Positions 9,981-21,627 of a DNA stretch of 36,894 nt are shown piece by piece. Within the stretch, counting starts at the first letter, position 1. Every line of letters begins with the position of its first letter. The notes under the pieces were generated by a model, which was not told where the DNA came from, searched no databases, and saw nothing but the letters and a program-made list of their open reading frames with translations. Made by a program: the position numbers and the translations under genes. The stretch is from Symsagittifera roscoffensis (taxonomy: Eukaryota > Xenacoelomorpha > Acoela > Convolutidae): NCBI RefSeq assembly GCF_963678635.1, contig NC_087062.1, forward strand, positions 65,075,253 to 65,112,146. The letters are read 5' to 3'.

Positions 9981-11640
9981 AAGACAAGATTCCTAGGGAG
10001 GTAGACGGGAGTACCTATGGTGCTTTTGCTTAAGTCAAAACTAGTTAGGGAGACATTCAAGGCATTACCTGGAGAAGGTTGAGAAAGGGAAAGCAGTGGT
10101 GGAGCATGATTTGATGAGCCTGTTGCTGAAGCTGGCGGAAAACAACTCCCTGATTTTGAGTGGAAAGAACAATGAGCAGGAAATTTCGATATTGAAAAAC
10201 CGAAGGTGGATCGGGTTGGAAGTAGACAGCCAGAAAACGTTGAACTTGAGAGTAAAAAGGTGATGCGAACGTTAGTCGAGAACGTTCCAGAAGAGACCAC
10301 ACTGAAAAAGAAGAGAATGTCATTCAACGAAGAAGGGAGGGCTTGGAACAAATCAAGAGTGCGTAGAGTGGACGACGCATGCGAAGAAGAGTGAAGGAAA
10401 AAATTTGTCCCGGAGTCAGCAGTAACTAACGGAGTGACGGAGATTCCACAGAGAGTGAAGATGAGTCAGAAATCCTGTGCATGATACTACCGGAGACGAA
10501 ATTGATGTACTCGGACAGAGAGGTTCACACTGATCCCTTATCTGGAACATACAGTTTGGAATCTGATGATGCAAATGAAGGAGAAGAGCTGAAGATATTA
10601 GCGGTTTGAAGGAAACCCTTCTGACAATTATCATGCAATCCGAAAAAAAGGACGAATCTAGAGCCCGATAGCAATGGTGGAATTCTGAGCAAGATGGTTT
10701 GTATCAAATTACAAGAAGACATCCACAACCCACGGAAATGACAAGACAAATAATGACATTAAAAGAATTTGTGAAGGCAAGGTATGGACTATCAGACTTG
10801 ATGAGGGATTAGAATAACGACAAAATGACTAGCTCCTCTGCGAATGGAAAAAAAACAGGAAAAAACAGGGCTCAGAGAAAAATTGGTGTCTTGAGTTTTT
10901 CAGGTGCGGCGATGCCTCCAAAGTTGGCCTCACTAGAAATTCTAGAGGTGAGGAAGATACACACGGTCACAAAGACGATGAGTATGAACAGCGTTTCTAG
11001 GGGCGAGTACAGGAAGATGACTCAGCTGCCAGAGAAGATGAGCTGCTTGCTGCAAGAGGTGAGGATCTACCTGGATACCACGATTTGAACTATTTGTAAG
11101 GTGCCTTACAACATGCCGCTGGATGAAAGTGGAATGCGTATGAACGAGAGGGTGCGTCATCTCAATGGGGCGATACACGAGAACCAGAGGAATAGCATCC
11201 TACCCTTGAGGTTGTTGGAGATGCCCCGCATGATGGAGAAATCCCTGCCGGACGGATGTTCATCTGACGGCATCCGCATTGATCTACCTGGAGGCGCGGA
11301 TTAGCTAAATAAGTCTTTCAGAGACATGTGAACGATCTGAAGTCGGAGTTGGTGGAAACTTTGGCCCCCTCCAGATCCTCCTTTTTTCCGGTCAGACCAG
11401 TGGCGGCCCAGAGGAGGGGGGAAGAAGTGACTGGAGGGACAGATCAACAAGCAGCAGAAGCAGGCAGCAAGGCTTAGTATCACTAGAGAAGGACACGAGA
11501 GGCTCCTCGACGCCACACAGTTTGATGGTGTCTTCTGTCGTGGCAGGGCCATGAGAAGAAAACCTCAGTAAAACCTCTGGAGGGTTCGAGCAGGGCGAGG
11601 TATCTGGAGAAAGTAAGGAAACTGCATTGAATCGGAATGC
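9981..11640 (+). other. Unrecognised degenerate coding-like region after RNase H
   Basis: Several open pieces in changing frames suggest decayed coding sequence: 10206-10394, a Glu/Asp/Ser-rich piece at about 10480-10605, 10825-11088 and 11101-11304. Charged, coiled-coil-like stretches occur, such as EDDSAAREDELLAARGEDL at about 11016-11072. I looked for the HHCC and DDE integrase motifs that normally follow RNase H and found none. I cannot assign a function. The region is richer in GC than the flanks of the element. Confidence 0.45.
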
Positions 11641-12144
11641 AGACAGGAGCTAATGAAGGTTCTGGAGCTTAAGAGCTTGTTTCATGAGGACTTGAGTAAT
11701 CACTATTCTGTGGAGTGGCTGAAAGCGCACGAGGCGCATTTTTCTCGAGAGAGAACCTTGGAAACAGCGGTTTTCGGCCCTACCATTTATCGACCTCTGA
11801 AGGAGCTGGGGGGTCCAGGTATGAGTGCGGAACCACCGAAGCATCGCACGAACATGGCCAGAATGAGGGTGACAATACATGTGGCAATTCAATCAGAGAC
11901 ACCATGCGAACCAAAGAACCCACGCCAAAGAAAGTATAGGAAGCTGTGCAGACTTTGTTCCCCGCGATGGTCGAAATACGAGAGCTGATAGCGGTTAGGT
12001 TAGGGTCGAAGACAAAAATTGTGTTCAAATCGTCACCTGGATATTCGGGCATTCTGTCGGCCGTTCAATTTGTCTATGTGGTGCTGATACTGGTAGCGGA
12101 GAAAGGTGGAATACCAACGCTGATGGCTGCCCCGAACCGCGAAG
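11641..12144 (+). other. Unrecognised open region preceding the first L block
   Basis: An open frame at 11653-11988 begins MKVLELKSLFHEDLSNHY, and an overlapping frame at 11715-11939 is also open. A second frame, 11946-12182, continues into the L1 block. None of them shows a domain I know. The sequence just before the second L block (15336-15577) is different, so the two L copies have different left neighbours. Confidence 0.4.
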
Positions 12145-13661
12145 TTCTTGTTCAGCATAGGTGTGGAGACCTTGCAGATTGATGGATATTTAACGTTGAG
12201 CCTACTAACGCATGGAAATCTGGCAGTTTTCCATCGACTAATAAAATATGTGGATCCGAACAGCCGCACTTCCAGAGTTTCCCATCATGAGGAGAATGAT
12301 CTTGGTTGGGAATGAATAGTCCCATGCTGGTGCCGTCGCTGCAAGCTAAGAGGATGGTGGAGCGACAACAGATAGTGCTCACTCATGGCTCGGAGCCCCT
12401 GTTGATTGGATACTCATCTCAGCGTTAGCGTATTTCCACTCCAGTCAAATCAAGATCAACTCGTGGACGGATGCAGCGAGAGTCATGATTGTACTTGAGA
12501 AGGCAAGTTTCGAAAACAAGGATCCAATGTACAGTGATGGACGGCTCAAGTGGAGGATGGGCACTTAGGCCTGAAAGCGTAGATGATCTGTAGCACTATG
12601 AGGTATCTGGCACCTTGAGGGTTGGAAGAGGCGGCGCTGCAGCACAAGGGACACAAGATTGACGCAGCCGCCGCCTTGTACATATCTTTCAGGGAATATA
12701 AGAAGCTGAGTCCGATTACACCCTCACCTCTGTCGATTGACACTTCTGGCGACAAGAGAAATCTCGCGATCGAGAGCAGATTCGAGACTGCCCTGAAGCA
12801 AGAGCGCTCGGAAACGGCAGAGGAAGCAAAAATGGAAGAAGCGCTCAATGAACCCGACCAAAAGATGCAGCATCTGGTTGAAGAAGAATGGGCCAACACG
12901 GCGACTACACCTCTTGAATCCTTTTGGAGGAATCTATAATTACCACTTGTGTGTCAGCCGGGAGCAATAGGCAGGATGTTCTTGAACGACGAGAGTAAAG
13001 AAAAGAACAACTTCGAGGGAAATAAGATGGCGTTCTTGAGCACTCTGGGTCAGAAGAGATGGGAGAAAATCTTGCTAGAATCCAATCGGAAAGTGAAAAG
13101 GAAGGTAGATGTCGAGGAGCTCAAAGAGGATTTGTGGGACATAATGGTGGAGTTCGGAGAGCCAATACGGATGGGAACTGGATTGGTAGGAAGCAAGTGA
13201 GGAGCTTCCCAGCAAAATTTTTCATATCCGGGAAACGATGCCGGACACAGAACTTAGTTTCTAAAAAGATACCTCGTTCTAAAACGTAAAAGTGAAGGTA
13301 AAAAAGTTAAGACCAAAACGAGTGACAAGGATAAACATAATATTATAGCTAAAAATATTATTATAGCTAAATCTAAAGGGGGAAAAAGGTACTTGAGGCA
13401 AGAGAGCAGGGAATGCAAGATTCAGCGGATGAGGATCGAGAAAAGGAGGTGATACCTGATGCGGTGAACCAAGATTCCAAGCTTGCTACCAGAGGGCGAC
13501 AAAGAACAGTGCATTGGAAAATAGAACCTCGAGCATTCTCCTGAACTTATACCGTAACGCAGGAAATGGGAAGGACGATGATTTCAGGCGGGCTCTCGAG
13601 AAACATGCGAAACAAGAACTTCGAGAGTGGCCATGACGTGCATCGTATTATGATAGAGGCT
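12145..13661 (+). repeat. Duplicated block L, copy 1 (contains a ~632-bp deletion)
   Basis: It matches 15578-17623 closely, beginning TTCTTGTTCAGCATAGGTGT in both. Relative to copy 2 it lacks about 632 bp after GTGGATCCGA (about 12258), and it has about 128 bp (12740-12867) that copy 2 lacks. The encoded pieces include an open frame at 12622-12939 rich in Glu, Lys and Ala and likely helical, and another at 12949-13200 with WEKILLESNRKVKRKVDVEE. I do not recognise the protein. The block runs directly into the 682-bp array. Confidence 0.8.
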
Positions 13662-15335
13662 GAAGAATACTCGATAGCTTCCAAACTGGGAGAGTACCAA
13701 TATGTTTCTGGGAACATGGGGATATCTTATAAACCTTTTTTGAGTATGGAGGCAGGCGCTGGGTACATAAACTTTGAAGTCACAAAATTGCTGAAGTTTT
13801 GAACGGAGAAGATAATCAAAATTGACCCACTAGAGAGAAAAAACCAAGCCTGTGCTTGCTTCATGAGAATGAACCCGAGTTTGATTGTGTGCCACGCTCA
13901 GAAACAAGGGTGAAATTGAGGCTCGGTCGCTAAAAAAACATCTTCTTTACAAACCTGGGGTGTTCTGGAAGCTGTTGAGACCCTCATGGTGTCCACGTCC
14001 TAAAACGAGCTTGAACGAGGAGACCACGGAGCGGATAAGGTTGTTACCGAGGAAAGATGAGAACCTGGGCAATCTGAATTTTATACAATGATTCATCCTG
14101 CCTCTTAATGAAGAGTCCAAAGCCAAAATGGAAGAATCCAGAGACGAGCTGCCGAAGAAGATGGAGCTCGGCACCTGTCTTTACCTAACCACTGGAAGAG
14201 AAGGGCATTCTAGTGATGGACGATCGTAAGTGAGAATTCAGTCATTCCAGAGGAAAGACTTGGCCACTCGGTTTGGTGAGTTCACAGAAAAGGAGAAACT
14301 TGATCAGCAAATCCCAGCTGATTGCTACGGGAGCACAACAGGGAAGAATACTTGATAGCTTCCAAACTGGGAGAGACCAATATGTTTCTGGGAACATGGG
14401 GATATCTTATAAACCTTTTTTGAGTATGGAGGCAGGCGCGGCGTACATTAACTTTTAAGTCACACAATTGCTACAGATTTGAGCGGAGAAGATAATCGAA
14501 ACTGACCAACTAGAGAGAGAAAAACCAAGCCTGCGCTTGCTTCTTGAGAATGAGCCCGAGTTTGATTGTGTGCCACGCTCAGAAAGAAGGGTGAAATTGA
14601 GGCTCGCTCGCAAAAAAAAACATCTTCTTTACGAACCTAGGGTGTTCTGGAGGCTGTTGAGACCCTCATGGTGTCCACGTCCTAAAGCCAGCTTGAACGA
14701 GGAGACCACGGAGCGGATAAGGTTGTTACCGAGGAAAGATGAGAACCTGGGCAATCTGAATTTTATACAATGATTGATCCTGCCTCTTAATGAAGAGTCC
14801 AAAGCCAAAACGGAAGAATCCAGAGACGAGCTGCCGAAGAAGATGGAGCTCGGCACCTGTCTTGACCTAACCACTGGAAGAGAAGGGCATTCTAGTGATG
14901 GACGATCGTAAGTGAGAATTCAGTCATTCCAGAGAAAAAACTTGGCCACTCGGTTTGGTGAGTTCACAGAAAACGAGATATTTGATCAGCAAATCCCAGC
15001 TGATTGCTACGGGAAAACAACAATGAAGAATACTCGATAGCTTCCAAACTGCGATAATACCAAAATGTTTCTGGGAACATGGGGATATCTTATAAACCTT
15101 TTTTGAGTATGGATGCAGGCGCGGCGTACATGAACTTTGCAGTCACTTAATTGCTGAAGTTTTTACCGGAGAAGACAATCGAAATTGACCCACTAGAGAG
15201 AGAAAAACCAAGCTTGCTTCTTGAGAATGAACCCGAGTTTGATTGTGTGCCACGCTCAGAAAGAAGGGTAAAATTGAGGCTCGTTCGCTAAAAAAAAAAC
15301 ATCTTCTTTACGAACCTGGGGTGTTCTGGAGGCTT
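13662..15335 (+). repeat. 682-bp tandem array 1 (about 2.5 units)
   Basis: The anchor TCGATAGCTTCCAAACTG (or a one-base variant) recurs at 13671, 14352 and 15034, giving spacings of 681 and 682. The third unit is cut after CTGGAGGCT at 15335. Each unit encodes the same coding-like blocks: a segment with GNMGISYKPFLSMEAGA, one with LLLENEPEFDCVPRSERRVK, one with LNEETTERIRLLPRKDE, and one with QSFQRKDLATRF. All units carry stops. I do not recognise the protein. The units resemble those at 17624-21627. Confidence 0.9.
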
Positions 15336-15577
15336 ATGACACGACGATCAATCACTACTGGAGGGATCGCGTCACAGGAGAGTTGAATCCAAAGAAAGCA
15401 CATGAGATCTTGAGATTCTTCAGTCCTTGCTGGGAAAAGAAGTATATGGATATGTTGTTTTCGGCAGAAAAGATCATTTTTGAAGCCTTCATTTAGGACA
15501 TCCTGAGCATGTCAATTAGTTTGTTACTGGCGTTGTACTTGGTGTTCAGCAGTAGTCTGTTCAACAGATGGCCAGCT
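15336..15577 (+). other. Single-copy segment between array 1 and the second L block
   Basis: The array breaks off in mid-unit and a segment not found elsewhere in the window begins, coding-like in one frame (NPKKAHEILRFFSPCWEKKY at about 15390-15450). It is probably the original left neighbour of the L block, because its frame leads, past one stop at 15495, into the open frame of L2. Confidence 0.55.
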
Positions 15578-17623
15578 TTCTTGTTCAGCATAGGTGTGGA
15601 GACCTTGCAGATTGATGGATATTTAACGTTGAGCCTACTAACGCATGGAAATCTGGCAGTTTTCCATCGCCTAATGAAATATGTGGATCCGATGGTCATG
15701 GCTAAAGCTCATCCAAGCCTCGATACTTATTCATATAAAAGTGTTGCGGGACTGAAAACACTCCTGAGGGAGTATCTCTTGATGCAGATCAGGCACCTGA
15801 CAGGAGAGGAAACGGAATCAAAGACTAGAGAGCAAGCTCTGGAAATTTAATGGGGGCTTGCCACTCTTGGCCAACCTGTGCTGGCAATGTGATCGGATCC
15901 CCTCGGAGTGATAAGGGGACTAGAAGATGTGGTGACCTGCGTCTCTGGACCAGCAGTGATCTATGCCTTCCCAGACACCTTGATTGCTGCGTATCGACAA
16001 TTGGTGATATATGTCAGCTTGATCAGCGTTCTAGATGGAACGGCACTGAATTGATGCAAGCAAGAATACTCGAGAGCACGGATGATCGAGACAGTATTGT
16101 TCGGAAAGTTGAAGGATCCCGAGTTGATTTGATTGAACTTCAGAGGACAGTTGCAGTGTAGAATGGGCGGAAAGCGAGAGGGCTCGACTGAAGCTTACCC
16201 GAAGTTCTGAAAGTTGAGACCTCGCGAGAAGCAGGCTGAAGAGATCTTGAGGATAATGGCTTTGCCAGAGGCCTTCAAGTTGATAAGGAAGGAGATAGGC
16301 GTGATTCATGAGCAATATGTGCTGCCAGCCGTACTTCCAGAGTTTCCCATCATGAGGAGAATGACCTTGGTTGGGAATGAATAGTCCCATGTTGGTGCCG
16401 TTGCTGCAGGCTAGGAGGACAGTGGAGCGACAACAGAGAGTGTTCACTCATGGCTCGGAGCCCTGTTGATCGGATACTCATCTCAGCGTCAGCATTTTTT
16501 CACTCCAGCCAGATCAAAATCAACTCGTGGACGGACGCAGCGAGAGTCATGAGTGTACTTGAGAATGCAGGATTCGAAAACAAGGATCCAGTGTACAGTG
16601 GTGGACGCCTCAAGTGGAGGATGGGCACTTAGGCCTGAAAGCAGAGATGATCTGTAGCACTATGAAGTATCTGGCACCTTGAGGGTTGGAAGAGGCGGAG
16701 CTGCAGCAAGGGACACAAGATTGACGCAGCCGGCGCCTTGTACATATCTTTTAGGTAAATTAAGAAGCTGAATCCGATTACAACCTCACCTCTTTCGATT
16801 GCAGCATCTGGATGAAGATGAATGGGCCAACACGGCGACTACACCTCTTGAATCTCTTCGGAATAATCTATGATTACCATTTGGGAGTCAGCCGGGAGCG
16901 ATGGGCAGGGTTTTCTTGAGCGACGAGACTAAATTAAAAGAAAAACTTTGAGGGAAAAAAGATGGCATTCTTGAGCACTCTGGGTCAGGAGGGATGGGAG
17001 AAAATCTTGCTAGAATTCGATCGGAAAGAGAAACAGAAGGTAGATGTCGAGGAGCTCAAAGAGGAACTGTGGGACATAGTGATGGAGTTCGGAGAGCCAA
17101 TACGGATAGGAACTGGATTGAACAGGAAGCAAGTGAGGAGCTTCCCAGCGAAGTTTGTCATATCCGGGAAACGATGCCGGGGACAAAACCTAGATTCTAA
17201 AAAGATAGCTCTACTCTAAAACAAAAAAGTGAAGGTAAGAAATTAAGATCAAAACGAGTGACAAGGATAAACATAATATTATAGCTAAGAATATTATTAT
17301 AGCTAAATCTAAAGGGGAAAAAAGGTACTTGAGGCAAGAGAGCAGGAAATGCAAGATTCAGCGGATGAGGATCGAGAAAAGGAGGTGATACCTGATGCGG
17401 TGAACCAAGATTCCAAGCTTGCTACCAGAGGGCGACGAAGAACAGTGCATTGGAAAATAGAACCGCGAGCATTATCCTGAATTTATACCAAAGCGCAGGA
17501 GTTAGGAAGGACGATGATTTCAGGCGGCCTCCCTCGAAACATGCAAAAGTTATGGAGATCCGGAGTTTCTCAAACAAGAACTTTGAGAGTGGTCATGACG
17601 TGCATCGTATTATGATAGAGTAT
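15578..17623 (+). repeat. Duplicated block L, copy 2 (longer, closer to the ancestral form)
   Basis: It shares its start and end with copy 1 and keeps the ~632-bp central part missing there. That part is coding-like throughout: an open frame at 15509-15850 (hydrophobic start, then THGNLAVFHRLMKYVDP) continues in the same frame past a few stops to about 16240, so copy 1 is the deleted version. It lacks about 128 bp present in copy 1, after 16801. Later frames at 16962-17219 repeat the WEKILLEFDRK segment of copy 1. The predicted protein is largely helical; I could not match it to gag, env or any other family. Confidence 0.8.
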
Positions 17624-20600
17624 AAAGAATACTCGATAGCTTCCAAACTGAGAGAGTAACAATATGTTTCTGCGAACATGGGGACATGTTAAAAATCTTG
17701 TTTGAGTATGGAGGCAGTCGCGGCATACATGATTTTTGAAGTCACATAATTGCTGAATTTTTGAACGGAGAAGATAATCGAAATTGACCCACTAGATAGT
17801 AAAAAACTAAGCCTACGCTTGCTTCTTGAGAATAAACCCGGGTTTGATTGTATGCCACGCTCAGAAAGAAGGGTGAAATTGAAGCTCGGTCGCTGAAAAA
17901 ACATCTTCTTTACAAACCTGGGGTGTTCTGGAGGCTGTTGAGACCCTTATAGTATCGACGTCCTCAAGTGAGCTTTAACGAGGAGACCACGGAGCGGATA
18001 AGGTTTTTACCGAAGAAATATGAGGACCTGGGAAATCTGTATTTTATACAATGATTGATCCTGCCTCTTAATGAAGAGTCCAAAGCAAAACGAAAGAATC
18101 CAGAGACGAGCTGCCAAAGAAGATGGAGTTCGGCACCTGTCTTGACCTAGCCACTGAAAGAGAAGGGTATTCTAGTGATGGACGATCGTGTGTGAGAATT
18201 CAGTCATTCCAGAGGAAATACTTGGCCACTCGGTTTAGTGAGGTCACAGAAAAGGAGAAATTTGATCAGCAAATCCCAGCTGATTGCTACGGGAGCGCAA
18301 CAGTGAAGAATACTCGGTAGCTTCCCAAACTGGGAGAGTACCAATTTGTTTATGGGAACTCGGGGATATCTTATAAACATTTTTTGAACATGGAGGCAGG
18401 CGCGGCGTACGTGAATTTGAAGTCACATAACTGCTGAAGTTTTGAACGGAGAAGATAATCGAACTTGACGCACTAGAGAGAGAAAAACCAATCCTGCGCT
18501 TGCTTCTTGAGAATGAACCCGAGTTTGATTGTGTGCCACACTCAGAAAGAAGGGTGAAATTGAGGCTCGGACGCTAAAAAACATCTTCTTTACAAACCTG
18601 GGGTATTCTGGAGGCTGTTGAGACCCTCATGGTAACCACGTCCTCAAGCGAGCTTGAACGAGGAGACCACGGAACGGATAAGGTTGTTACCGAGGAAAGA
18701 TGAGGACCTGGGCAATCTGAATTTTGTACAATGATTGATCCTGCCTCTTAATGAAGAGTCCAAAGCCAAAACGGAAGAATCCAGAGGACGAGCTGCCAAA
18801 GAAGATGGAGAGCCCGGCACCTGTCTTGACCTAATCAATGGAAGAGAAGGGCAATCTAGTGATGGACAATTGTGTGTGAAAATTCAGTCATTCCAGAGGA
18901 AAGACTTGGCCACTCGGTTTAGTGAGGTCACAGAAAAGGAGAAATTTGATCAGCAAATCCCAGCTGATTGCTACGGGAGCACAACGGTGAAGAATATTCG
19001 ATAGCTTCCAAACTGGGAGAGTAACAATTTGTTTATGAGAACTTGGGGATATCTTGTAAAACCTTTTTTGAGTATGGAGGCAGGAGCGGCGTACATTAAC
19101 TTTGAAGTCACATAATTGCTGAAGTTTTGAACGGAGAAGATAATCGAAATTGACCCAGTAGAGAGAGAAAAACCAATCCTGCGCTTGCTTCTTGAGAATG
19201 AACCCGAGTTTGATTGTGTGCCACGCTCAGAAAGAAGGGTGAAATTGAGGCTCGGTCGCTAAAAAACATCTTCTTTACAAACCTGGGGTTTTCTGGAGGC
19301 TGTTGAGACCCTCATGGTGTCCACGTCCTCAAGCGAGCTTGAACGAGGAGACCACGGAACGGATAAGGTTGTTACCGAGGAAAGATGAGGAACTGGGCAA
19401 TCTGAATTTTATACAATGATTGATCCTGCCTCTTAATGAAGAGTCCAAAGCCAAAACGGAAGAATCCAGAGGACGAACTGCCAAAGAAGATGAAGCCCGG
19501 CACCTGTCTTGACCTAATCAATGGAAGAGAAGGGCAATCTAGTGATGGACAATTTTGTGTGAAAATTCAGTCATTCCAGAGGAAAGACTTGGCCACTCGG
19601 TTTAGTGAGGTCACAGAAAAGGAGAAATTTGATCAGCAAATCCCAGCTGATTGCTACGGGAGCACAACAGTGAAGAATACTCGATAGCTTCCAAACTGGG
19701 AGAGTACCAATTTGTTTATGGGAACTTGGAGATATCTTATAAACCTTTTTTGAGAATGGAGGCAGGCGCGGCGTACATGAACTTTGAAGTCACTTAATTT
19801 CTGAAGTTTTGAACGGAGAAGATAATCAAAATTGACCCACTAGAGAGAAAAAAACCAAGCCTGCGCTTGCTTCTTGAGAATGAACCCAAGTTTGATTGTG
19901 TGCCACGCTCAGAAAGAAGGGTGAAATTGAGGCTCGGACGCTAAAAAACATCTTCTTTACAAACCTGGGGTATTCTGGAGGCTGTTGAGACCCTCATGGT
20001 GTCCACGTCCTCAAGCGAGCTTGAACGAGGAGACCACGCAACGGATAAGGTTGTTACCGAGGAAAGATGAGGACCTGGGCAATCTGAATTTTATACAATG
20101 ATTGATCCTGCTTCTTAAAAAAGAGTCCAAAGCCAAAACGGAAGAATCCAGAGGACGAGCTGCCAAAGAAGATGGAGAGCCCGGCACCTGTCTTGACCTA
20201 ATCAATGGAAGAGAAGGGCAATCTAGTGATGGACAATTGTGTGTGAAAATTCAGTCATTCCAGAGGAATGACTTTGCCACTCGGTTTAGTGAGGTCACAG
20301 AAAAGGAGAAATTTGATCAGCAAATCCCAGCTGATTGCTACGGGAGCACAACAGTGAAGAATACTCGATAGCTTCCAAACTGGGAGAGTACCAATTTGTT
20401 TATGGGAACTTGGGGATATCTTATAAACCTTTTTTGAGCATGGAGGCAGGCGCGGCGTACATGAACTTTGAAGTCACATAATTGCTGAAGTTTTGAACGG
20501 AGAAGATAATCGAAATTGACCCACTAGAGAGAAAAACACCAAGCCTGCGCTTGCTTCTTGAGAATGAGCCCGAGTTTGATTGTGTGCCACGCTCAGAAAG

Positions 20601-21627
20601 AAGTGTGAAATAGAGGCTCGCTCGCAAAAAAAAAACATCTTCTTTACGAACCTGGGGTGTTCTGGAGGCTGTTGAGACTCTCATGGTGTCCACGTCCTCA
20701 AGCGAGCTTGAACGAGGAGACCACAGAACGGATAAGGTTGTTACCGAGGAAAGATGAGGACCTACGCAATCTGAATTTTATACAATGATTGACCCTGCCT
20801 CTTAATGAAGAGTCCAAAGCCAAAACGGAAGAATCCAGAGGACGAGTTGCCAAAGAAGATGGAGAGCCCCGCACCTGTCTTGACCTAATCAATGGAAGAG
20901 AAGGGCAATCTAGTGATGGACAATTGTGTGTGAAAATTCAGTCATTCCAGAGGAAAGACTTAGCCACTCGGTTTAGTGAGGTCACAGAAAAGGAGAAATT
21001 TGATCAGCAAATCCCAGCTGATTGCTACGGGAGCACAACAGTGAAGAATACTCGATAGCTTCCAGACTGGGAGAGTACCAATATGTTTTTGGGAACATGG
21101 GGATATCTTATAAACCTTTTTGAGTATGGAGGCAGGCCCGGTGTACATGAACTTTGAAGTCACAGAACTGCTGAAGCTTTGAACGGAGCAGATAATCGAA
21201 ATTGACCCACTAGAGAGAGAAAAACCAAGCCTGCGCTTGCTTCTTGAGAATAAACCCGAGTTTGATTGTGTGCTACGCTTAGAAAGAAGGGTGAAATTGA
21301 GGCTCGGTCGGTAAAAAAACTTCTTTTTTACGAACTTGGGGTGTTCTATAGGCTGTTGAGACCCTCATTATGTCCACGTCCTCAAGCGAGCTTGAACGAG
21401 GAGACCACGGAGCGGATAAGGTTGTTACTATCTGGACTTTATACAATGATTGATCCTGCCCCGAAGTGAAGAGTCCAAAGCCAAAACGAAAGAATCCAGA
21501 GACAAGCATTCTAGTGATGGACGATCGTGTGTAAGAATTCAGTCATTCCAGATGAAAGACTTGGCCGCTCGGTTTGGTGATGTCACAGAAAAGGAGCAAT
21601 TTGATGATCGCTACGCGAGCACAACAG
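17624..21627 (+). repeat. 682-bp tandem array 2 (about 6 units)
   Basis: The anchor TCGATAGCTT (or a one-base variant) occurs at 17633, 18314, 18999, 19681, 20365 and 21052, giving spacings of 681, 685, 682, 684 and 687. The last unit has a ~30-bp internal deletion near 21430, loses the segment around 21500, and leaves the repeat at about 21627, where the sequence continues as unique coding-like DNA (NLAIAIEFLSRFCNLESLE). Four middle half-units share private variants (AATCAATGGAAGAGAAGGGC), while the end units keep the version seen in array 1. Adjacent units look about 95% identical by eye. Confidence 0.92.

Noticed and set aside
13947-21509. Recurrent minus-strand open frames across the array (ending in SFKLVLG or similar)
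   Set aside because: They are antisense shadows repeated with each unit. The plus strand has the conserved coding-like blocks and matches the direction of the element.
13662-21627. Regularly spaced repeats as a CRISPR array
   Set aside because: The period is ~682 bp with the whole unit conserved, there are no short repeats with unique spacers, and the DNA is eukaryotic.
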